Below, piece after piece: positions 54,651 to 64,000 of a stretch of 64,000 nucleotides of DNA. The stretch comes from Calliopsis andreniformis. Taxonomy: Eukaryota > Arthropoda > Insecta > Hymenoptera > Andrenidae. The stretch lies in assembly GCF_051401765.1 (NCBI RefSeq), contig NW_027480468.1:1240001-1304000 (forward strand). Reading direction: 5' to 3'. The first letter of the stretch is position 1, and each line of letters opens with the position of its first letter. A model generated the notes under the pieces. That model was not told where the DNA came from and did no database searches. It saw only the letters and a list, made by a program, of their open reading frames with translations. A program made the position numbers and the translations under genes.

Positions 54651-57054
54651 CTCAATCCTCAATACTCGTCATCAATCCTCAATTCTCAATACTCAATAGA
54701 ATATCCTGAATTCTCATGGTTCAATACTCAATCCACAATATTCAATAATCAAATATCAATCCTCAAACATCAATCCTCAACACTCGGTCCTCAACACTCG
54801 GTCCTCTCTCTTCAATCCTCCATCCTCAATCCTCAATCCTCAAGCGTCAATGCTCAATCCTCAATCCTCAACCCTCAATCCTCGGTCCTCAGACCTCAAT
54901 CCCGAATCCTCAATCCTGAATCGTCAATCTTCTGCCCACAGTCCTCAAAAATCAATTGTCAATCATCAATACTCAATAGAATATCCTCAATTCACAGTTT
55001 TCAATACTCAATCCCCATTCTTCAATATTCAAATCTCATTCCACACACATCAGTTCTCATCACTCAACCCTCAACGCTCAGTCCTCAATCTTCAATTCTC
55101 AATCCTCAATCCTCAATCTTCAATCCTCAATACTCAATCTTCAATCCTCAATCCTCAATTCTCAATCCTCAATACTCAATCCTCAATCGTCAATCCTCAA
55201 TCATCAATCCTCAATCCTCAATCCTCAATCTTCAATCCTCAATAATCAATATGCAATCCTAGATCCTCAATCCCCAATCCTCAATCCTTAATCCTCAATC
55301 TTCAATCCTCAATCCCCAGACCTCAATCTTCAATGCTCAATGCTCAATCCTCAATCCTCAATCCTCAGTCCTTAATCCTCAAACCTCAATCCTCAAACCT
55401 CAATACTCAATCCTCAATCTTCAATCCTCAATACTCAATATTCAATCCTCTATCCTCAATCCTCAATCCTCAATCTTCAATCCTCAATCCTCAATCCCCC
55501 ATCCTCAATCCTCATTCTCCAATCCTCAATACCCAATCCTCAATCTTCAATCCTCAATCCTCAACCCTCAATTTTCAATACTCAATCCTCAGTCCTCAGT
55601 CCTCAAACCTCAATCCTCAACCCTCAGCCCTCATCCTCAATCCTCAATCCTCAATCCTCAATCCTCATTCTTCAATCCTCAATACCCAATCCTTAATCTT
55701 CAACCCTCAATCCTCAACCCTCAATTCTGAATCTTCAATCCTCAATACTGAATCTTCAATCCTCAATCCTCAATCCTCAATCCTCAATCCTCAATCCTCA
55801 TTCTTCAATCCTCAGTCCCCAATCCTCAATCTTCTATCCTCAATACTCAATCCTCAATCCTCAATCCTCAATCCTCAATCCTCAATTCTTAATCTTCAAT
55901 CCTCAATACTGAATCTTCAATCCTCAATCCTCAGCCCTCAAACATAAATCCTGAATCCTCAATCCTGAATCCTCAACCTTCAGCCCTCAGTCCTCAGCAA
56001 TCAGTTGTCAATCCTCTATCCTCAATAGAATATCATCAATTCAAAGCCTTCAATACTCAGCACTCAATCTGCAATCTTCAAATCACTATCCACAAACATC
56101 AATTCTCATCACTCAACACTCAACACTCCGTCCCCATCCCTCAATCTTCAATCCTCAATCCTCAACCCTCAATCCTCAATCCTCAATCCTCAATTTTCAA
56201 TCCTCAATACTCAGTCCTCAATCGTCATTCCTCAATCCTCAATCCTCAATCCTCAATCGTCAGTCATCTATCCTCAATACTCAATCCTCAATCCTCAATC
56301 CTCAATCCTCAATCTTCAATTCCCAATCTTCAATCCTCAATACTGAATCTTCAATCTTCAATCCTCAATACTGAATCTTCAATCCTCAATCCTCAATCCT
56401 CAATCCTCCATCCTCAATCCTCAATCCTCAATCTTCAATCCTCAGTCCCCAATCCTCAATCTTCAATCCTCAATCCTCAATCCTCAATCCTCAATCCTCA
56501 ACCCTCAAACCTCAATCCTCAACCGTCAGTCCTCGTCCTCAAACCTCAACCCTCAATCCTCAATCCTCAATCCTCAATCCTCAGCCCTCAGTCCTCAAAC
56601 CTCAATCCTCAACCTTCAGACCTCAACCTCAATCCTCAATCCTCAATCCTCAATCCTCAATCGTCAGTCATCAATCCTCAATACTCAACCTTCAATCCTC
56701 AATCCTCAATCCTCAATCTTCAATTCTCAATCTTCAATCCTCAATACTTAATCTTCAATCTTCAATCCTCAATACTGAATCTTCAATCCTCAATCCTCAA
56801 TCCTCAATCCTCCATCCTCAATCCTCAATCTTCAATCCTCAGTCCCCAATCCTCAATCTTCAATCCTCAATACTCAATCCTCAACCGTCAATCCTCAATC
56901 CCCAATCCTCAATCTTCAATACTCAATCCTCAATCATCAATCCTCAATCCTCAATACTCAACCGTCAATCCTCAATTCTCAATACTCAATAGAATATCCT
57001 GAATTCACGTGGTTCAATACCCAATCCACAATATTCAATAATCAAATTTCAATC
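54650..57054 (+). repeat. Segment repeated from 45.54 kb at constant offset 9,119
   Basis: Landmarks at 45,731, 46,141, 46,214, 46,924 and 47,887 recur at 54,850, 55,260, 55,333, 56,043 and 57,006, all exactly 9,119 bp apart. The relation crosses the junction between the two copies of the 2,823-bp pair, so that pair existed before this longer copy was made. A third relative begins at 62,157 (offset 7,460). Confidence 0.88.
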
Positions 57055-57570
57055 CTCAAACATCAATTCTCAACACTCAATCCTCAACACTCAGTCCTCT
57101 CTCTTCAATCCTCCATCCTCAACCCTCAATCCTCAAGCGTCAATGCTCAATCCTCAATCATCAACACTCAATCCCCAATACTCAACCATCAATCCTCAAT
57201 TCTCAATACTCAATAGAATATCCTGAATTCTCAGGATTCTATACTCAAACCTCAACCCTCAACCCTCAGCCCTCACTCTCAATCCTCAATCCACAATCCT
57301 CAAACCTCAATCCTCAACCGTCGGTACTTGTCCTCAATCCTCAACCCTCAATTCTTCTTCCTCCCATCTTCGATCATCAATACTCAATCTTCAATCCTCA
57401 ATCCTCAATCCTCAATGCTCAATCCTCAATCATCAATATTCAACACTCAACCCTCAACCATCAATCCTCAATACTCGTCATCAATACTAAATTCTCAATA
57501 CTCAATAGAATATCCTGAATTCTCATGGTTCAATACTCAATCCACAATATTCAATAATCAAATATCAATC
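57055..57570 (+). repeat. 516-bp tandem unit, copy 1
   Basis: Hairpin at 57,214 and CGGTACTTG ending near 57,330 recur at 57,730 and 57,846. The unit has one hairpin, one CGGTACTTG and one CTCATGG landmark. The only difference seen is ATACTAAATTC here against ATACTCAATTC in copy 2. Left of about 57,055 the copies diverge: CACGTGG precedes copy 1 where CTCATGG precedes copy 2. Confidence 0.9.
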
Positions 57571-58086
57571 CTCAAACATCAATTCTCAACACTCAATCCT
57601 CAACACTCAGTCCTCTCTCTTCAATCCTCCATCCTCAACCCTCAATCCTCAAGCGTCAATGCTCAATCCTCAATCATCAACACTCAATCCCCAATACTCA
57701 ACCATCAATCCTCAATTCTCAATACTCAATAGAATATCCTGAATTCTCAGGATTCTATACTCAAACCTCAACCCTCAACCCTCAGCCCTCACTCTCAATC
57801 CTCAATCCACAATCCTCAAACCTCAATCCTCAACCGTCGGTACTTGTCCTCAATCCTCAACCCTCAATTCTTCTTCCTCCCATCTTCGATCATCAATACT
57901 CAATCTTCAATCCTCAATCCTCAATCCTCAATGCTCAATCCTCAATCATCAATATTCAACACTCAACCCTCAACCATCAATCCTCAATACTCGTCATCAA
58001 TACTCAATTCTCAATACTCAATAGAATATCCTGAATTCTCATGGTTCAATACTCAATCCACAATATTCAATAATCAAATATCAATC
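57571..58086 (+). repeat. 516-bp tandem unit, copy 2
   Basis: This is the head-to-tail partner of 57,055-57,570 with one substitution noted. At about 58,100 it leaves into CAACACTCGGTCC, which copy 1 lacks. The exchange point is likely in the CAATATTCAATAATC stretch common to the two flanking landmarks. Confidence 0.9.
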
Positions 58087-61000
58087 CTCAAACATCAATC
58101 CTCAACACTCGGTCCTCAACACTCGGTCCTCTCTCTTCAATCCTCCATCCTCAATCCTCAATCCTCAAGCGTCAATGCTCAATCCTCAATCCTCAACCCT
58201 CAATCCTCGGTCCTCAGACCTCAATCCCGAATCCTCAATCCTGAATCGTCAATCTTCTGCCCACAGTCCTCAAAAATCAATTGTCAATCATCAATCCTCA
58301 ATAGAATATCCTCAATTCACAGTTTTCAATACTCAATCCCCATTCTTCAATATTCAAATCTCATTCCACACACATCAGTTCTCATCACTCAACCCTCAAC
58401 GCTCAGTCCTCAATCTTCAATTCTCAAACCTCAATCCTCAATCTTCAATCCTCAATACTCAATCTTCAATCCTCAATCCTCAATTCTCAAGCCTCAATAC
58501 TCAATCCTCAATCGTCAATCCTCAATCCTCAATCTTCAATCCTCAATCCTCAATCCCCCATCCTCAATCCTCATTCTCCAATCCTCAATACCCAATCCTC
58601 AATCTTCAATCCTCAATCCTCAACCCTCAATTTTCAATACTCAATCCTCAGTCCTCAGTCCTCAAACCTCAATCCTCAACCCTCAGCCCTCATCCTCAAT
58701 CCTCAATCCTCAATCCTCAATACTCAAACTTCAATCATCAATACTGAGTCTTCAATCCTCAATCCTCAAACATCAATACTCAACCCTCAGTCCTCGTCCT
58801 CACTCCACAACCCTCAATCCTCAATCCTCAATACTCCAATTCTCAATCCTCAATCCTCAATCCTCAATCCTCAATCCTCAGTCCACAAACCTCAATCCCG
58901 AATCCTCAATCCTGAATCCTCAATCTTCAGCCCTCAGTCATCAATAATCAATTGTCAATCCTAAATCCTCAATAGAATATCCTCAATTCAAAGTTTTCAA
59001 TACTCAATCCCCATTCTTCAATCTTCAAATCACTATCCACAAACATCAATTCTCATCACTCAACCCTCAACGCTCCGTCCCAATCCTCAATCTTCAATCC
59101 TCAATCCTCAACCCTCAATCCTCAATCCTCAATCCTCAATCCTCAATTTTCAATCCTCAATACTCAGCCTTCAATCCTCAATCCTCAATCCTCAATTTTC
59201 AATCCTCAATACTCAGTCTTCAATCCTCAATCCTCAATCCTCAATCCTCAATCGTCAGTCATCAATCCTCAATACTCAATCTTCAATCCTCAATCCTCAA
59301 TCCTCAATCTTCAATTCTCAATCTTCAATCCTCAATACTGAATCTTCAACCTTCAATCCTCAATACTGAATCTTCAATCCTCAATCCTCAATCCTCAATC
59401 CTCCATCATCAATCCTCAATCTTCTATACTCAATACTCAATCCTCAACCCTCAATCCTCAATCCTCAACCTTGACTCCTCAATACTCAATCTTCAATCCT
59501 CAATCCCCAATCCTCAATCATCTATCCTCAGTCATTAATCCTCAATCTTCAATACTCAATCCTCAATCCTCAACCCTCAATCCTCAATACTCAACCATCA
59601 ATCCTCAATTCTCAATACTCAATAGAATATCCTGAATTCTCAGGATTCTGTACTCAAACCTCAATCCTCAACCCGCAGCCCTCATTCTCAATCCTCAATC
59701 CACAATCCTCAAACCTCAGTCCTCAACCGTCGGTCCTCGTCCTCAATCCTCAACCCTCAATCCTCATTCCTCCCATCTTCAATCATCAATACTCAATCTT
59801 CAATCCTCAATCCTCAATCCTCAATGCTCAATCCTCAATCCTCAATATTCAACACTCAACCCTCAACCATCAATCCTCAATACTCATCATCAATCCTCAA
59901 TTCTCAATACTCAATAGAATATCCTGAATTCTCATGGTTCAGTACTCAATCCACAATATTCAATAATCAAATCTCAATCCTCAAACATCAATCCTCAACA
60001 CTCAATCCTCAACACTCAGTCCTCTCTCTTCAATCCTCCATCCTCAACCCTCAATCCTCAAGCGTCAATACTCAATCCTCAATCATCAACACTCAATCCT
60101 CAGTCCTCAAACCTCAATCCCGAATCTTCAATCCTGAATCCTCAATCATCTGCCCTCAATCCTCAATGATCAATTGCCAATCCTCAATCCTCAATAGAAT
60201 ATCCACTATTCACAGTTTTCAATACTCAATCCCCATTCTTCAATCTTCAAATCTCAATCCACAAACATGAATTCTCATCACTCTGCCATCAACACTCAGT
60301 CCTCAATCCTCAATCCTCAATACTCAATACTGAATCTTCAATCCTCAATCCTCAATCCTCAATCCTCAATCCTCAATCCTCATTCTTCAATCCTCAGTCC
60401 CCAATCCTCAATCTTCTATACTCAATACTCAATCCTCAACCATCAATCCTCAATCCTCAACCTTGAATCCTCAATACTCAATCTTCAATCCTCAATCCTC
60501 AATCCTCAATCCTCAATCCTCAATCCTCAGGCCTCAATCCTCAATCCTCAATCCTCAAACCTCAATCCTCATCCGTCAGTCCTCGTACTCACTCCTCAAA
60601 CCTCAATCCTCAATACTCAAACTTCAATCATCAATACTGAGTCTTCAATCCTCAATCCTCAAACATCAATACTCAACCCTCAGTCCTCGTCCTCACTCCA
60701 CAACCCTCAATCCTCAATCCTCAATACTCCAATTCTCAATCCTCAATCCTCAATCCTCAATCCTCAATCCTCAGTCCACAAACCTCAATCCCGAATCCTC
60801 AATCCTGAATCCTCAATCTTCAGCCCTCAGTCATCAATAATCAATTGTCAATCCTAAATCCTCAATAGAATATCCTCAATTCAAAGTTTTCAATACTCAA
60901 TCCCCATTCTTCAATCTTCAAATCACTATCCACAAACATCAATTCTCATCACTCAACCCTCAACACTCCGTCCCCAATCCTCAATCTTCAATCCTCAATC

Positions 61001-61200
61001 CTCAACCCTCAATCCTCAATCCTCAATCCTCAATCCTCAATTTTCAATCCTCAATACTCAGTCTTCAATCCTCAATCCTCAATCCTCAATTTTCAATCCT
61101 CAATACTCAGTCTTCAATCCTCAATCCTCAATCCTCAATCCTCAATCGTCAGTCATCAATCCTCAATACTCAATCCTCAATCCTCAATACTCAATATTCA
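58087..61200 (+). repeat. Right occurrence of the 1.89-kb module pair, with lead-in
   Basis: Lead-in 58,087-58,540 follows 48,125-48,540. The block CTAAATCCTCAATAG then gives TAG at 58,973 and 60,866, 1,893 bp apart, one heptamer more than the left pair. The hairpin at 59,623 is the only one of 18 with a changed base (TTCTG for TTCTA). TTGAATCC at 60,463 matches 50,718. Confidence 0.82.
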
Positions 61201-64000
61201 ATCCTCAATCCTCAATCCTCAATCCTCAATCTTCAATCCTCAATCCTCAATCCCCCATCCTCAATCCTCATTCTCCAATCCTCAATACCCAATCCTCAAT
61301 CTTCAATCCTCAATCCTCAACCCTCAATTTTCAATACTCAATCCTCAGTCCTCAGTCCTCAAACCTCAATCCTCAACCCTCAACCTTCATCATCAATCCT
61401 CAATCCTCAATCCTCAATCCTCATTCTTCAATCCTCAATACCCAATCCTTAATCTTCAATCCTCAATCCTCAACCCTCAATTCTCAATCTTCAATCCTCA
61501 ATACTGAATCTTCATCCTCAATCCTCAATCCTCAATCCTCAATTTTCAATCCTCAATACTCAGTCTTCAATCCTCAATCCTCAATCCTCTATTTTCAATC
61601 CTCAATACTCAACCGTCAATCCTCAATTCTCAATACTCAATAGAATATCCTGAATTCACGTGGTTCAATACCCAATCCACAATATTCAATAATCAAATTT
61701 CAATCCTCAAACATCAATTCTCAACACTCAATCCTCAACACTCAGTCCTCTCTCTTCAATCCTCCATCCTCAACCCTCAATCCTCAAGCGTCAATGCTCA
61801 ATCCTCAATCATCAACACTCAATCCTCAATACTCAACCATCAATCCTCAATTCTCTATACTCAATAGAATATCCTGAATTCTCAGGATTCTATACTCAAA
61901 CCTCAACCCTCAACCCTCAGCCCTCATGCTCAATCCTCAATCCACAATCCTCAAACCTCAATCCTCAACCGTCGGTACTTGTCCTCAACCCTCAACCCTC
62001 AATTCTTCTTCCTCCCATCTTCGATCATCAATACTCAATCTTCAATCCTCAATCCTCAATCCTCAATGCACAATCCTCAATCATCAATATTCAACACTCA
62101 GCCCTCAACCATCAATCCTCAATACTCGTCATCAATCCTCAATTCTCAATACTCAATAGAATATCCTGAATTCTCATGGTTCAATACTCAATCCACAATA
62201 TTCAATAATCAAATATCAATCCTCAAACATCAATCCTCAACACTCGGTCCTCAACACTCGGTCCTCTCTCTTCAATCCTCCATCCTCAATCCTCAATCCT
62301 CAAGCGTCAATGCTCAATCCTCAATCCTCAAACCTCAATCCTCGGTCCTCAGACCTCAATCCCGAATCCTCAATCCTGAATCGTCAATCTTCTGCCCACA
62401 GTCCTCAAAAATCAATTGTCAATCATCAATCCTCAATAGAATATCCTCAATTCACAGTTTTCAATACTCAATCCCAATTCTTCAATATTCAAATCTCATT
62501 CCACACACATCAGTTCTCATCACTCAACCCTCAACGCTCAGTCCTCAATCTTCAATTCTCAATCCTCAATCCTCAATCTTCAATCCTCAATACTCAATCT
62601 TCAATCCTCAATCCTCAATTCTCAATCCTCAATCCTCAATCCTCAATCGTCAATCCTCAATCCTCAATCCTCAATCCTCAATCCTCAATCTTCAATCCTC
62701 AATAATCAATATGCAATCCTAGATCCTCAATCCCCAATCCTCAATCCTTAATCCTCAATCTTCAATCCTCAATCCCCAGACCTCAATCTTCAATGCTCAA
62801 TGCTCAATCCTCAATCCTCAATCCTCAGTCCTCAATCCTCAATCCTCAATCCTCAAACCTCAATACTCAATCCTCAATCTTCAATCCTCAATACTCAATA
62901 TTCAATCCTCAATCCTCAATCCTCAATCCTCAATCTTCAATCCTCAATCCTCAATCCCCCATCCTCAGGCCTCATTCTCCAATCCTCAATACCCAATCCT
63001 CAATCTTCAATCCTCAATCCTCAACCCTCAATTTTCAATACTCAATCCTCAGTCCTCAGTCCTCAAACCTCAATCCTCAACCCTCAGCCCTCATCCTCAA
63101 TCCTCAATCCTCAATCCTCAATACTCAAACTTCAATCCTCAATACCCAATCCTTAATCTTCAATCCTCAATACTCAACCCTCAATTCTCAATCTTCAATC
63201 CTCAATACTGAATCTTCAATCCTCAATCCTCAATCCTCAATCCTCAATCCTCAATCCTCATTCTTCAATCCTCAGTCCCCAATCCTCAATCTTCTATCCT
63301 CAATACTCAATCCTCAATCCTCAATCCTCAATCCTCAATACTCAATCCTTAATCTTCAATCCTCAATCCTCAGCCCTCAAACATAAATCCTGAATCCTCA
63401 ATCCTGAATCCTCAACCTTCAGCCCTCAGTCCTCAACAATCAGTTGTCAATCCTCAATCCTCAATAGAATATCATCAATTCAAAGTCTTCAATACTCAGT
63501 ACTCAATCTGCAATCTTCAAATCACTATCCACAAACATCAATTCTCATCACTCAACCCTCAACACTCCGTCCCCAATCCTCAATCTTCAATCCTCAATCC
63601 TCAACCCTCAATCCTCAATCCTCAATCCTCAATTTTCAATCCTCAATACTCAGTCCTCAATCGTGAAACCTCAATCCTCAATCCTCAATCCTCAATCGTC
63701 AGTCATCTATCCTCAATACTCAATCTTCAATCCTCAATCCTCAATCCTCAATCTTCAATTCTCAATCTTCAATCCTCAATACTGAATCTTCAACCTTCAA
63801 TCCTCAATACTGAATCTTCAATCCTCAATCCTCAATCCTCAATCCTCCATCCTCAATCCTCAATCCTCAATCTTCAATCCTCAGTCCCCAATCCTCAATC
63901 TTCAATCCTCAATCCTCAATCCTCAATCCTCAATCCTCAACCCTCAAACCTCAATCCTCAACCGTCGGTACTTGTCCTCAACCCTCAACCCTCAATTCTT
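61201..64000 (+). repeat. Right-edge mosaic of right-family segments
   Basis: CACGTGG at 61,657, hairpin at 61,865 and CGGTACTTG ending near 61,981 follow 57,006, 57,214 and 57,330 at offset 4,651. TAGATCCTCA at 62,720 follows 55,260 at offset 7,460, drifting to 7,439 by 63,482 (three heptamers). At the very end CGGTACTTG reappears near 63,966 directly after CTCAAACCTCAATCC heptamers with no hairpin before it, a novel junction in this window. The array continues past the window end. Confidence 0.8.

Larger units (their letters stand above)
1..64000 (+). repeat. Heptamer satellite array, + strand consensus TCAATCC
   Basis: Every line of the window is made of 7-base units close to TCAATCC. Common variants are TCAATAC, TCAATCT, TCAATTC, TCAAACC, TCAACCC, TCAGTCC, TCAATGC, TCAATCG and TGAATCC. 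Pure consensus runs are short; one of the longest, near 2463-2532, has about ten units. The + strand is very poor in G (a few percent by eye), so the strands are strongly asymmetric. The array is interrupted only by related landmark blocks that leave the 7-base register, and no unique sequence appears. The heptamer expansion looks old, because units have diverged, while the large blocks look recent, because they copy those diverged units faithfully. Centromeric, subtelomeric or other heterochromatic location is inference. The unit is not a telomere repeat known to me. Confidence 0.97.

Noticed and set aside
57844..58947. 367-codon open frame, and 16,362-17,480 (372 codons, repeated at 25,803-26,921)
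   Set aside because: These are the same heptapeptide artefact. The exact repetition comes from DNA duplication and not from protein conservation. The start codons are arbitrary ATG, GTG or TTG variants of the heptamer.
1..64000. CRISPR array
   Set aside because: Spacing is far too short and irregular, there are no unique spacers between identical repeats, and no cas genes are present.
1..64000. Telomere repeat tract
   Set aside because: TCAATCC or GGATTGA is not a telomere unit known to me. The array is degenerate and carries higher-order blocks, unlike a clean terminal tract.
1..64000. tRNA, rRNA or other structured RNA genes
   Set aside because: The near absence of G on one strand excludes the conserved stems. 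The only notable stem is the short hairpin landmark, too small for a known RNA family.
1..64000. Bacterial or phage origin of the window
   Set aside because: There is no coding density, no operon structure, and 64 kb of heptamer satellite with nested duplications is not known to me in prokaryotes.

Overview
The whole 64 kb window is satellite DNA. It is built from a degenerate 7-bp unit whose + strand consensus is TCAATCC (minus strand GGATTGA). I found no gene, RNA gene, transposon or other unique sequence anywhere in it. An uninterrupted heptamer array of this size, with several layers of higher-order duplication, points to eukaryotic heterochromatin (pericentromeric, subtelomeric, knob-like or sex-chromosomal) read by long-read assembly. 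The sequence does not tell me which eukaryote. The unit is not any canonical telomere repeat I know.

The many long open frames on the + strand are a consequence of the unit. Seven is not a multiple of three, so all three forward frames read the same seven-residue peptide (SSILNPQ) with no stop codon. The complementary strand meets TGA once every 21 bases in every frame. The apparent proteins are therefore not treated as genes.

The array has three scales. (1) Heptamers: pure consensus runs are short, roughly 10 units at most. Most substitutions fall in the last two bases of the unit, while TCAAT is better kept. (2) Landmark blocks: about 100 copies of a roughly 150-bp stretch that leaves the heptamer register, recognisable by TAGAATATC. 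They come in several subtypes, including an 11-bp-stem hairpin found 18 times. (3) Multi-kilobase segments: a 9,441-bp tandem pair (11,063-29,944), a 1,579-bp tandem pair (39,131-42,288), a 516-bp tandem pair (about 57,055-58,086), a roughly 2.82-kb tandem pair (from 43,427), a 2.7-kb module present six times in the left half, and a 1.89-kb module present as two pairs in the right half.

Layout: 1-11,062 is a mosaic of left-family segments. 11,063-29,944 is two 9,441-bp units. 29,945-33,340 is a mosaic that resumes left-flank sequence. 33,340-39,130 is a more rearranged mosaic with the sixth 2.7-kb module. 39,131-42,288 is the 1,579-bp pair. 42,289-64,000 is a second family with its own markers (CACGTGG, TAGATCCTCA, CGGTACTTG). 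It lacks the GCCGTGTGTCC marker of the left family. Copies of any one segment often differ by whole numbers of heptamers (7, 21, 63, 70, 91, 105 bp), as expected if exchange and slippage happen in heptamer register. All comparisons were done by eye from landmark positions; identities were not computed.
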